Source: Aureispira sp. CCB-E
Lineage (GTDB): Bacteria; Bacteroidota; Bacteroidia; Chitinophagales; Saprospiraceae
NCBI RefSeq assembly: GCF_031326345.1
Contig: NZ_CP133671.1
Location: 3,162,001 to 3,226,000 of the forward strand
Direction of reading: 5' to 3'
DNA length: 64,000 nucleotides
Shown here piece by piece: positions 34,763-43,536 of the stretch. Numbering within the stretch: position 1 is the stretch's first letter; every line of letters starts with the position of its first letter. The notes under the pieces were generated by a model that searched no databases, was not told the DNA's origin, and saw nothing but the letters and a program-made list of their open reading frames with translations. The position numbers and the translations under genes are program-made.

Positions 34763-35170
34763 TTAAGTATTAGATGGTCGAGCTCCTTCAACGCTAAAGC
34801 GGCTCTGACTAAAATAAATGTTTTGAATGCGTTGGATCTGCTTTTTTTCGTAAGTAGATTGATGGTTGGGCAATTTACCAATGTAGTTGTATTGGGGTTG
34901 AAAATGCCGTTTGAGCACCATCTCTACCGATGATAAGCGCATGCTGGTCAATAGAATTTCAAAGCTGACCTTTTGGACTGGAATGGCTTGTAAAACGCCC
35001 CCTTTTTGAAAGAGGCGCAAGCCTGATTTGTAGATATTAACCGAGTTGCCAATATAAATGACCTGGTCTTTTAACCGAATGACATAAATGCCTTTTTTGT
35101 GTCGATAGCGACCTAGGAGCTTGGAGGAAATGGGTGGATGAATGGTCAAGTTATTGCCCTGACGATTCAT
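34763..35170 (-). CDS. GIY-YIG-like nuclease-fold protein
   Basis: 135 residues. 'KKGIYVIRLKDQVIYIGNSVNIYKS' (about 25-49) fits the GIY-(x)-YIG start of the fold, and 'RHFQPQYNYIG' (about 88-98) fits the later Asn strand. The catalytic Arg expected after YIG is not at its usual place (S-V-N-I-Y), so activity is doubtful. In phages such small proteins can be structural or homing-type. Low-level but consistent match. Confidence 0.55.
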   Translation of the reverse strand: MNRQGNNLTIHPPISSKLLGRYRHKKGIYVIRLKDQVIYIGNSVNIYKSGLRLFQKGGVLQAIPVQKVSFEILLTSMRLSSVEMVLKRHFQPQYNYIGKLPNHQSTYEKKQIQRIQNIYFSQSRFSVEGARPSNT

Positions 35171-35223
35171 AAAATGTATGTGTGTTTAAAAATGATAAAA
35201 AGGACGATTATAAAAATAAAAAA

Positions 35224-35664
35224 CTACAGCTCTAAGTTAGCAAAAAAAGCCGTTAGATCAATTGGATCGGTGCCTGCCGTGGTAATTTTAAATAATTGCA
35301 ATTGACAAGCGTCGTTGTATCGAATCAAAAGATTCATTGTTTCGAGCTGTTCGATAATAAAGTCCTGGATATTGATGGTGCCAACCTGTTTTTGAACCAA
35401 TTTTTGGACAACAGCAGGCAATTGCTCCAGCTGGAGATAAAATAAGTCTTCTAACAATTGAGCTGCATTTAATTGATGCAAGCAGTTGTTGTCAGAATCA
35501 TAGATTTTCCCAAGTGCTTGCTGCTCGACTTTGGTTAAGATCAGTTGCAAACCAAAGGGATTGCATTGGTGTTGATCCGCTACTTCTGTGAGCAAATCTT
35601 CAACAATGGCTTCTAGGTTTTTCTGCAGCGTTGGCAGATTCAGTTTAAGCAAGGTTTTTAGCAT
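35224..35664 (-). CDS. Small helical protein, unknown function
   Basis: 146 residues, soluble, leucine/glutamine-rich and predicted helical throughout, ending in an acidic Phe-Phe-x-Asn-Leu-Glu-Leu tail. No motif. Encoded 2 bases after the ATPase stop and probably part of the packaging or assembly complex by position. Confidence 0.5.
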   Translation of the reverse strand: MLKTLLKLNLPTLQKNLEAIVEDLLTEVADQHQCNPFGLQLILTKVEQQALGKIYDSDNNCLHQLNAAQLLEDLFYLQLEQLPAVVQKLVQKQVGTINIQDFIIEQLETMNLLIRYNDACQLQLFKITTAGTDPIDLTAFFANLEL

Positions 35665-35666
35665 CG

Positions 35667-36374
35667 TTATGTTTTGTTTTTCTTTGTTTTAAAAGGTGTA
35701 TAAGATAAATCGCCCGTATCCATAATCAAGGTGCAATAGCTGTATTTTGGAGCCTCTTTAAGAACTTTGTAAGCTTTCATAATTTCTCTAAAGTGTGGAA
35801 TGATTTTACTCTTTTGAGTCGGTGGTGCCACATTGTTTTTAAAAAACTTGGCTTTGGTTAAAGCTCCCCAAGCACCATTGGGAAACATGTTTGGATCGTG
35901 AAAAACCAAGGCGAACCAGATGCCCACATGTTTGGCTCGATAGAAACAAGCTTTTTGTGCTTGGGTCAAGGTAGAGGTCAAAATATTGGTCGCATCGTCA
36001 ATAATAAAAAACAGCCCTTCATAGCCTTTGCGAGAAAGGCGTTTGTACAAAAGCATCTCGGTAAGTTTTTCGTCTGCCATCATGGCTTTGACTTTTTTGC
36101 CTCGAAACTTTTTCATAAAGTGCTTTTCAAAGACATAATCTTTGCCTTTGTAAGAAAAATAAAGCTCCTGTTCTTTTTTATCCGACCACAATTCAATCAA
36201 TTCATAACCCACCCAATCTTTGTCCCAACCCGAATTGTACACAAAAATAGTGGGTCGATTGCAACGCAATGCAAATTGCTGCAAATCGTAGGTCTTTCCT
36301 GAATGGGGTTTTCCAAAATAAGCTAAAAAGAACGGATGGTGTTGGTCTATTGTCGTGGTTGTAGGCTTACTCAT
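35667..36374 (-). CDS. FtsK/HerA-like ATPase, candidate genome-packaging ATPase
   Basis: 235 residues from the ATG at 36374. Walker A 'GKPHSGKT' (about 21-28) and Walker B 'FFIIDDAT' (about 126-133), then 'RAKHVGIWFALVFHDPNMFP', the sensor region where HerA/FtsK/A32-type ATPases carry a polar residue. No membrane segment, unlike inovirus Zot proteins. The size is like PRD1 P9/PM2 P9 (about 230 residues). It overlaps the upstream gene by 8 bases. Best single clue that the operon builds a particle. Confidence 0.7.
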   Translation of the reverse strand: MSKPTTTTIDQHHPFFLAYFGKPHSGKTYDLQQFALRCNRPTIFVYNSGWDKDWVGYELIELWSDKKEQELYFSYKGKDYVFEKHFMKKFRGKKVKAMMADEKLTEMLLYKRLSRKGYEGLFFIIDDATNILTSTLTQAQKACFYRAKHVGIWFALVFHDPNMFPNGAWGALTKAKFFKNNVAPPTQKSKIIPHFREIMKAYKVLKEAPKYSYCTLIMDTGDLSYTPFKTKKNKT

Positions 36375-37311
36375 CGTAAATAATTGCTCTAATTTCAGGA
36401 TTCGTTTTTCCTTGGTCAATCAAGGCTTGAATTTCAGGACTGGGAACTTCATCGGCAACATCAATAGCGCAATAAGTATTGTTGGGAAGGTGTTTGTATC
36501 TCCCTGTTGTTTTGTGAATGCTGAATAATTTGCGCCCATCCTGGTATTCTTTTAAATGAGAAAAATCAGAGCTTGGCTCTCCCTGCTCCTGGTTGTCTTC
36601 CACCATTTCTTCTTGAGTAATTTCTGAAGAAGCCGTTTCTTTTTTTGGTTCCATTTGTTTGATTTGATAACGATGCCAAAAAGCAGCTCCAAAACCAGCC
36701 GCTGCCCAAGTACCCACTGCCAAGAGCAGCGTCATCAAAGGCGTGGGGGCTTTAATTTCTTGAGTGCTCAAGTATTCTTGAACGGCAGCAATTAAGACTT
36801 TTTTTGCTTTTTCATCTGCTGTATATTCTGCCACATGCTGCCCACTAATAGAGCTACACAATTGAGCTTTGGCTAGGTCAATATAGGTGAAGGCAATTTC
36901 TCCCAGCTCTGCCAAGTTTTTGAGATTTTTGCTACTCGAGCCTGTTGCTTTTTTGATTTCTTCAACAGGGTTGGTTTTGGGTGGTTCTTGGACATATCCA
37001 TCCAGTGGATCCTCTTCAATTTCAATGATAGGCTCTTCCTCCCAACCTTCTTCGAGCTGCTCTAGGGTATCAGAATTATTTTCTGCCGTTTCTGCAGCAG
37101 TTTCTACTCCTGAAAAATCAGTTTTTGTACCAGTAGAGTCAGTAGAGGCGGTTTTTGTTGATTTTTGCTCTAGGTCTTTTGCGGTTTCAAAATCTAGTTC
37201 TTCCTCTTCGTCTAGATCGGTGGTCAAATCCTTGTTATTGGCTTGCTCCAGCAGCTGTCGGCGCAGCTCCTCTTCCAAATCATAGGTGGTATTTGGTTGC
37301 TTGTTTTCCAT
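36367..37311 (-). CDS. Acidic single-pass membrane protein upstream of ATPase
   Basis: 314 residues. A strongly acidic, Thr/Ser/Glu-rich first half (to ~145), a membrane helix (~185-207), then a short domain ending 'DGRKLFSIHKTTGRYKHLPNNTYCAIDV'. Part of the acidic region is encoded by DNA that is duplicated in the upstream non-coding region (51-bp match, 37114-37164 to 37419-37469). Stop overlaps the ATPase start. Possibly an anchor for the ATPase at the particle membrane. Confidence 0.55.
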   Translation of the reverse strand: MENKQPNTTYDLEEELRRQLLEQANNKDLTTDLDEEEELDFETAKDLEQKSTKTASTDSTGTKTDFSGVETAAETAENNSDTLEQLEEGWEEEPIIEIEEDPLDGYVQEPPKTNPVEEIKKATGSSSKNLKNLAELGEIAFTYIDLAKAQLCSSISGQHVAEYTADEKAKKVLIAAVQEYLSTQEIKAPTPLMTLLLAVGTWAAAGFGAAFWHRYQIKQMEPKKETASSEITQEEMVEDNQEQGEPSSDFSHLKEYQDGRKLFSIHKTTGRYKHLPNNTYCAIDVADEVPSPEIQALIDQGKTNPEIRAIIYDE

Positions 37312-37329
37312 TTTTTTTGAGGTTATTTT

Positions 37330-37525
37330 TGTAATAATTTTTAGTAGTTTCTATGGCAGTTTCTGTTTAATTTCTGAGCAGTTTCTAGCTAATTTCTGCT
37401 TAATTTCTAGGTAGTTTGAAAATCAGTTTTTGTACTAGTAGAGCCAGTAGACGCAGTTTTTGTTAATTTCTAGCCAGTTTCTGAGCAGTTTCTAATCCAG
37501 TTTCTACGTCAGTTTGCAAATCGTT
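37330..37525. repeat. Array of degenerate 11-bp AGTTTCTR repeats
   Basis: About a dozen copies of (C/T)AGTTTCT(A/G) or AATTTCT(A/G), mostly at 11-bp steps, fill the region upstream of the 314-aa gene. The period is not a multiple of three and the minus strand has many stops, so it is not coding. The array is broken by the 51-bp segment copied from the gene. Candidate binding sites for a regulator or replication protein. Confidence 0.6.
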
Positions 37526-37527
37526 TT

Positions 37528-37797
37528 TTAAGTCAGTTGTTGGATTTTTTTGCACAAGGATTTTAACTCCATAATAAGGGTGGCATTGGTGGCGTGTGCT
37601 GCCAAAGAAAAGTTATCTGCCATCGCTTGATTTTCGTCTGTCTCCAGCCAATCGTCTTCAAAAATACCGTTGTTGAGAATGCGAATTTCGTGGGCTTCTA
37701 GTTTTTGGATTTGTGCTTCAATTAAGCCTATCACAATTGTTTTGTCAATCGGTTGTGGATGGTCGGTTTGGGCATTGCCCAAGTGTTGTTTTTTCAT
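37528..37797 (-). CDS. Small acidic-helical protein, unknown function
   Basis: 89 residues, soluble. A first helix with alternating Ile/Leu and polar residues ('IVIGLIEAQIQKLEAHEIRIL'), then 'DDWLETDENQAMADNF'. No family recognised. First gene of the structural block, just upstream of the AGTTTCT array; could be a regulator acting on it. Confidence 0.45.
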   Translation of the reverse strand: MKKQHLGNAQTDHPQPIDKTIVIGLIEAQIQKLEAHEIRILNNGIFEDDWLETDENQAMADNFSLAAHATNATLIMELKSLCKKIQQLT

Positions 37798-38201
37798 ACG
37801 TTACTTTTTTTAGAATAGAATATTTTATATCTGTAAAAGTATTGTATGTGTTTGGTATTGGAAAGTTTTGTTGCTCAGGCAGGGGAATTTTGTGGCGTAT
37901 ATTTGTAGGTTGGAATTATGAGGTGTGTTTAAATAGAATTGAAGCTCAGACAATTTACTATTTAAATAAAAAATAAAAGGTTAAAGGATTTTCCTATAAA
38001 AATAGTGTCTCAAAAGTAATTGTTTTTTTTTAACAATTATGTTCAAATATTTTATAGAAAAACCCTAAAAAAGTAAATGAATTAGAAGAAAAAAATCAAT
38101 CAACTTATAGCGACTGAGCTGGTAAGGTTCACTGAGCTTGTCGTAATTTCTCCTCTTTATCCTAATATTAAAGCAGGTTTTATTTTTTGTAACAGTATAA
38201 C
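37798..38201. other. 404-bp gap between structural block and four-gene cargo
   Basis: No gene. A short A/T hairpin (AATTGTTTTTTTTAACAATT, about 38019-38038) could end transcription leaving the 565-aa gene leftward. The junction marks where the AlkB/Hsp70 cargo was placed. Confidence 0.35.
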
Positions 38202-39899
38202 CTAGTTCAATATTTTCATTATTTGATTGTATACTCTATTGGCCCCTGCATTTAATTCGCCATCTACTTTGCGGAAATTTTTATTTTTAAATACCATATT
38301 TACTTTGTCTTTAGTGACCTTTACTTTGTTTTTAAGCATTTTTTTAATCTCTGCCAAATATTTTTTATCAGACCCATGTACTAAATCCTTAGTGATTTTC
38401 CTTAAATCAGATTCTGATAAACTATTTTCATTAGTAATCTCTAGGCTATAATCTTGTGGTAATTTGGGGGCATTGTCAACCGAAATTTTAGAATCAGTTT
38501 TTTGATCAAAGAGATCGATTTGATTAGTTTTTTTGTCTTTAGAATAGTTACTTTCTATAACTTTTGTTGTATTCTTATCTCTGATAATTTCTTTTTCTCC
38601 TTTATCAATCCCCTTCTCATTACTATCCCTATCTTCCTTTTCTTTTGTAGGTTCTGGGTTTTGTTTAGATTCTTTACTCTTTGGAAGATTACTCTCTCTA
38701 TATCTGGTTGAATCCTTATTTATTATAATTTCTTTTTCTATTTCTTTCTCAGCATTTTTCTTTATATCTACTCTTACATTTGAGGGGTTTGTCTTCGGCT
38801 TATTTACAATATAAGTTGTCTTTTTGGGGGAGGGGATAAGTTTAGAAGTTTTAAATAATGGAGCATTAGATAAGCGATGGAAAGATTCATATAATCGTTC
38901 ATAGGAATGAACATATGCAAAAATGACCATAGCATAAGCCAATTCTTCTGGGTAGTATTTCTTTAGTTCTTCAATATCTTTTTTTAGCAACAATAAGTTA
39001 AAATCGGCCTCTGATAATATTCTGTTGAAGGATAGAAATAGATAATAAATCAAAAAAGAGTTAAGCTTTGGAAAATCACGACCTAATATCTCTTGTAATT
39101 TTTCAATTTTAGGCTTATTTTCTTTAGATTCTCTTTTTAATAAATCTTTTAACTTTTCATAACTCCCCTTTAAACTCAATTGATTAAGATGACTCTTATT
39201 GGTATTGCATATATGGTAATATGGTCCTTGAGTCAAAATAGATTCATCTGAATTCACTGCCTTTAGGGCAATACACCCTAACTTGATAAAACTTTCCACA
39301 TTCCCTTCAGGCGCAAAATTAGGAGTAGTATCATACCGTAAGAGTTGACTAAAAGCACTTGAAGATTCATAATAAGGATTCTTTAAAAGAATTCTATTTA
39401 TATTACCCTTTAACAAGGCGAAAAAATCCTTACTAGCAGCTTCATCTTTTAGTTTAGAAATATTGAATAAACTTCTAATTTTTGAAACACTTATTGTTCT
39501 AATTTTTTCTTGCTTGCTAAGGTATATTTTCTCAAATAGAGCTTGAGGCAAAGGCGCAGAAAGACGAAAATTCTGGTTGATCTTTGATTTAATGATATTG
39601 TAAGCTATCTCATTTAAAGGAATTAAATTTTGAACGCCCTGAAACACAAGAGAAACTCTATTGTTAAAACTGATGTATTTTTTTTCATACACCATAAATA
39701 CTACCTCGTCTTCATTCTCGAAAAAAGGCAAGGCTTCTTCAAGAGACTTAGCAAGTGAATCATTTCCTTTTTTTGCTTTTTCAGAAAAGAGTTCCCAATT
39801 ATCTATTTCGACAATACTTGATATACTTATAAAGCAAGAATTGTATTTGTATAAATACAAAAATTTTTCTCTTTCTATTCCAATTAATACTTTTTCCAT
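38202..39899 (-). CDS. 565-aa protein of the AlkB/Hsp70/helicase operon, unknown
   Basis: No motif I recognise. Residues 1-370 form a mixed alpha/beta region with no Cys cluster or P-loop; ~370-500 is a long Lys/Glu/Asp/Asn-rich linker ('KENAEKEIEKEI'-type), probably disordered; the last ~65 residues are a compact basic helical domain ('KKYLAEIKKMLKNKVKVTKDKVN'). It begins 11 bases after the helicase stop, so it is the last gene of the four. The tethered basic domain could bind nucleic acid. Likely the effector or adaptor that makes the system specific; inference. Confidence 0.6.
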   Translation of the reverse strand: MEKVLIGIEREKFLYLYKYNSCFISISSIVEIDNWELFSEKAKKGNDSLAKSLEEALPFFENEDEVVFMVYEKKYISFNNRVSLVFQGVQNLIPLNEIAYNIIKSKINQNFRLSAPLPQALFEKIYLSKQEKIRTISVSKIRSLFNISKLKDEAASKDFFALLKGNINRILLKNPYYESSSAFSQLLRYDTTPNFAPEGNVESFIKLGCIALKAVNSDESILTQGPYYHICNTNKSHLNQLSLKGSYEKLKDLLKRESKENKPKIEKLQEILGRDFPKLNSFLIYYLFLSFNRILSEADFNLLLLKKDIEELKKYYPEELAYAMVIFAYVHSYERLYESFHRLSNAPLFKTSKLIPSPKKTTYIVNKPKTNPSNVRVDIKKNAEKEIEKEIIINKDSTRYRESNLPKSKESKQNPEPTKEKEDRDSNEKGIDKGEKEIIRDKNTTKVIESNYSKDKKTNQIDLFDQKTDSKISVDNAPKLPQDYSLEITNENSLSESDLRKITKDLVHGSDKKYLAEIKKMLKNKVKVTKDKVNMVFKNKNFRKVDGELNAGANRVYNQIMKILN

Positions 39900-39910
39900 A
39901 TTTTTATTAT

Positions 39911-41074
39911 TTAAAATAAAATTTCATCATTTGATGTATTTATGTCTTTTACGGGAAGTGAATGTAAAAACTTACTAAAAGTACTACCTACTTCTAAAGT
40001 ATAGGTTATCAATAAATCTCTTTTGGATCTAGACAATGCAACTAAAGCTAATGCATCTGGTTTTGTAGTAGGATATAAATTAGTGTTAACTTGTGGCAAA
40101 GCTACTGCCCCAAAATCTAAGCCTTTTGAAGAATGATAAGTCATAATTACGATTTTATTAAATCTATCCGCATCATATAAAGACCCATCATTGTTTCCAA
40201 TATACATTAATGGCATATTATTATCTTTTAAATGCCCATTTAACGCTTTAAAATTAATTTTTTCGTTACCATTGTTATACTTATCTACCATTTCAATTTC
40301 CCATCTTGGCTTTCCCTCTAATTCAAGTGCTTTATTTACAAAGTCAACAATATCAGCCCTTTTGAACATAAGTATAGCTGCTACTTCAGACTGTCTATTG
40401 GTATTCGTTATTTTCATTTCTTTCCAAACAAACTCAATCTCTTCTTCATAAGAGTTAGCTTCATAGAGCCTAATAGCTGTGTTAGCTTTACCTACATGTG
40501 CTTTTACCCTCAGTGAAGAAAAAACATTCTTTAGCAAATCTAATATATTCTGAGTTAATCTAAAAACTTGATTTAATGAGTAAGCCTGAGGTTTAATAGA
40601 TCCAGTAATTTCAGCAATACTAGCTGTACCTTGCTTATAAATCGGATCTTGATCATATATTGATTGTGCAGCATCACCTGCGATAATTAATTGAGTACAC
40701 TTCTGCTTTAAATCATTAATAAATTGTATGGGCAAATCTTGTACTTCATCACAAAAAATTGCATCATATTTATCTGTTTTATCATACTTTAGTTGATATA
40801 TTATGTAGACAGGAACTCTTCGATTCTTTAATCCAGGGATTTCTCTTATTCCATTTTTTAATAAATCTTTAAGAGCATGGGTAAAAACATAAACTACAAC
40901 TTTGGCTCTAGGGTTTCTGATAAGATAGTCTGTTAAGCTATATAGCATGACAACTGATTTCCCACTACCAGCATGACCTTGAATCCAAATAGGTTGATTA
41001 CCTAGCTGATTAACTTTTTTCATTATATCCCTTTGTTCTGGGGATAATTTTTCTTCTGGAACCATCCAATTCAT
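39911..41074 (-). CDS. Compact SF1 (UvrD/Rep-like) helicase
   Basis: 387 residues, about half of a full UvrD, lacking room for the 1B/2B domains. SF1 motifs: I 'GHAGSGKS' near residue 33, II 'DEVQD' near 108, III 'GDAAQSIYD' near 133, IV 'LNQVFRLTQNI' near 160, V 'MTYHSSKGLDF' near 335, VI 'ALSRSKRDLLITY' near 365. All are intact. Its start overlaps the stop of the Hsp70-fusion gene by four bases (ATGA). Short UvrD-like ATPases of this sort occur in several anti-phage and DNA-processing operons. Confidence 0.85.
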   Translation of the reverse strand: MNWMVPEEKLSPEQRDIMKKVNQLGNQPIWIQGHAGSGKSVVMLYSLTDYLIRNPRAKVVVYVFTHALKDLLKNGIREIPGLKNRRVPVYIIYQLKYDKTDKYDAIFCDEVQDLPIQFINDLKQKCTQLIIAGDAAQSIYDQDPIYKQGTASIAEITGSIKPQAYSLNQVFRLTQNILDLLKNVFSSLRVKAHVGKANTAIRLYEANSYEEEIEFVWKEMKITNTNRQSEVAAILMFKRADIVDFVNKALELEGKPRWEIEMVDKYNNGNEKINFKALNGHLKDNNMPLMYIGNNDGSLYDADRFNKIVIMTYHSSKGLDFGAVALPQVNTNLYPTTKPDALALVALSRSKRDLLITYTLEVGSTFSKFLHSLPVKDINTSNDEILF

Positions 41075-43536
41075 AATCTCACTATTTTAGGGTTAATAAT
41101 ATCTATTGATCCATCTCGCACTACTTCGCAGTTTATATTTAAATCATTGTCGATATAAATTGATGTTTTATCAATATCACTTGTATTTTTAATCACAAAC
41201 TCAATTCTTTCATGACCGTATTCAATGACAACAAGGTTCGTGGTATAGTTAATATCATAGTCCAATGTTGGGCAGACTGTTCCCTTATCAAAAATAATTT
41301 CGTTCTTCCCATTAAGATACAGGATAACATCAAAATGTAATAAAGAATTGATAATATTCTTTCCAAACAAATGCTGAGTAAATGCTTGGAGTGCATTTCC
41401 TCTAGCAACCTGCTCTTGAATATTATCAGAAACAATAACTTCTGAGTGATTGAAATAAGATTTAGAAAAAGTCTTTATATAAGGGTTTCTAGCCCCACCA
41501 CCTGTTAGGATTACTTGGCTTATTTGAGATGCTTTCAAATTTGCTTTATGAAGAGCACTTTTCAAGGTGGGAACAATGCCATTACAGGAATCTTCCCAAT
41601 AAGAATTCATGATATTATAAAACTCTTTGAATGAAAGCGAAATTGTTTCGCCATTAGGTAGGTTAGTGACTCTTGTTTCAACTGAAGTAGCCATTTCTGG
41701 TAATCTGTAATCTACCGTTTTATCGGTTATAACATTATTACATAACACCTTTTTGAGTCTTTCACAGAAGAACCTTAAATTACTTTGGTCATGTAATGTT
41801 GGATTTTTTTTGATTAAAAAATCAACCATCATTTGATTAATCTTGTTGCCCCCAATTTCTGATATTCTCTCAACTGCTAAGAGTTCAGAATTTATATTAT
41901 CAGTATCCTTTGACACTTTTAAAATCGAAACATCAACTGTTCCTGCTCCAACATCCAAAATAAGAATTGTCTTTTGCAGCTTAAAATCTATGGTAGCGTT
42001 CGTCTCATGAATATAATTAATCAAAGCAGAAACAGGCTCTTCTACGAATGGTGTATTGTCCATTGGAAAGCCTGCTAACATAGCACATTCTTTTAATTCA
42101 GCTTTTTGAATAAGAGAATAATTGGCAGGTACACTCCATGTATAATGCAAGTCCGAACTAGGTCTAATTAGGGTAACCTTATCAATAATTGCCTTTAATA
42201 GCAACTTAAAAAAAGTAATTAGCCCTTCTTTAGCATTTCCAATAGGAAAGTCTCTATGAACTTTTAACATTGAACTAGGATAAAGAATTTCTTCTAAAGC
42301 ACCTAAGTCTTCTTTAAAATAAGCCCATACATTTTTACCGATTTCAAGGTTAGGAAGGTGTTCCGCAGCATGTTTACCAAGCATAAATTGTTTATTGAAT
42401 ATACCCATAACAGTTGGAACCAAAGGATCAGAGGTAAGGTCACCATTATGATCTTTCTGGTCAAGAGCCAATGTTTCAAGTTTTATTTTACCTTCTTCTA
42501 CATAGCTAATACTTACTACAGTAATTGAGGTGCCAAAATCAACTCCTACAAAAACTTTTCCTTGAGCTTCATCAATCACTGTTAGATTATTCTCCTCTAA
42601 TGGTTTGTACAAGGCTGTAAAACCTACTGCAGAGTTACTCTGTGCAATTGGTTTTGTAGTAGCCTTTATAATTAGCGAATAGTCATATTTTAAATATTTT
42701 CTTGGAATAAGACCATCTGCTCCTGTTAGCAAAAACTTTCTAATAATATTGGAAGGACTTGAATTATAGGAGACCATTGATGAAGGTGAACTGTTCCCCA
42801 AGGTTGAAACTATATCTTGAGGATTAAATTTGGCTTTTATCTTTTTCTCTATATTCTCAATTTTTGACCGAATGCTTGAGGTTAAATCAATCATCAAAAG
42901 GCTCCCATTCCCAGGTAAATTTGAATACATCTGAGAAATATTCTGATTCAATTGATTATAATGGATAGTAGCTATTTCATTGATACAATTTTGTATCACA
43001 ACCAAATTGGATTGTTTAAAAATATTCAAATACTTTTGAATGTCTAAAGTGCTTGTTAAGTCAAACTGTACAACATTCCAATCAATTTGAATATTATCGC
43101 AATTTACTTCATTGATTAACCCATCTTGAACTACTTTATGGCTATAATTCCATGTTCTTGCATTGATGTCTAAGATATTGACTGTGATTTTTTGAATGGA
43201 AGCTTTGTGTGTTAATAAATATTTAATCACGCCAAATGCTTCCGAACCAGGACCACCTCCAATAAAAGTTACTTCAAATTCATCACTTTGTATCGAGGTT
43301 GCAAAATCCTGCTCTTGCAATATTTTCTGAATTAACTGATAATAATGTGGTAAGTAAGTCAATAAATAAGCACTCTGAATATCTTCGACATGATAGGATA
43401 CATAAACAGGATACTTCCGATAAGATAGTCTTAAACTTCGAACTGAGGATTGCAATGATTTTAAGTAATCTTTTATTGGTTGGTTATTACTTTTGTGTTG
43501 GTTAATTCCTTCTACTATTTGGTTATATACATCCAT
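41071..43536 (-). CDS. Methyltransferase-like/Hsp70-like fusion protein
   Basis: 821 residues. N-terminal ~300: a Rossmann methyltransferase-like domain with 'VTFIGGGPGSEAFG' (about 88-100) as SAM motif I and 'ILDINARTW' as the acidic strand-2 motif. From ~325: an Hsp70/actin-type ATPase with phosphate-1 'GVDFGTSITVV' (about 330), phosphate-2 'LDVGAGTVDVS' (about 527) and adenosine motif 'ILTGGGARNPY' (about 680). The last ~100 residues are a small strand-rich part in place of the full substrate-binding domain. Fusion of these two enzymes is unusual. Start and AlkB stop share TGATG. Confidence 0.85.
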   Translation of the reverse strand: MDVYNQIVEGINQHKSNNQPIKDYLKSLQSSVRSLRLSYRKYPVYVSYHVEDIQSAYLLTYLPHYYQLIQKILQEQDFATSIQSDEFEVTFIGGGPGSEAFGVIKYLLTHKASIQKITVNILDINARTWNYSHKVVQDGLINEVNCDNIQIDWNVVQFDLTSTLDIQKYLNIFKQSNLVVIQNCINEIATIHYNQLNQNISQMYSNLPGNGSLLMIDLTSSIRSKIENIEKKIKAKFNPQDIVSTLGNSSPSSMVSYNSSPSNIIRKFLLTGADGLIPRKYLKYDYSLIIKATTKPIAQSNSAVGFTALYKPLEENNLTVIDEAQGKVFVGVDFGTSITVVSISYVEEGKIKLETLALDQKDHNGDLTSDPLVPTVMGIFNKQFMLGKHAAEHLPNLEIGKNVWAYFKEDLGALEEILYPSSMLKVHRDFPIGNAKEGLITFFKLLLKAIIDKVTLIRPSSDLHYTWSVPANYSLIQKAELKECAMLAGFPMDNTPFVEEPVSALINYIHETNATIDFKLQKTILILDVGAGTVDVSILKVSKDTDNINSELLAVERISEIGGNKINQMMVDFLIKKNPTLHDQSNLRFFCERLKKVLCNNVITDKTVDYRLPEMATSVETRVTNLPNGETISLSFKEFYNIMNSYWEDSCNGIVPTLKSALHKANLKASQISQVILTGGGARNPYIKTFSKSYFNHSEVIVSDNIQEQVARGNALQAFTQHLFGKNIINSLLHFDVILYLNGKNEIIFDKGTVCPTLDYDINYTTNLVVIEYGHERIEFVIKNTSDIDKTSIYIDNDLNINCEVVRDGSIDIINPKIVRL

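Noticed and set aside
34763-35170. Active homing endonuclease
   Set aside because: The arginine that follows YIG in active GIY-YIG nucleases is not in place; only the fold is suggested.
27172-37797. Inovirus, contractile injection system or conjugation module
   Set aside because: The ATPase has no membrane segment as Zot does and there is no tiny major coat/pIII set; no sheath, baseplate or tube genes; no relaxase, VirB4 or Tra genes.
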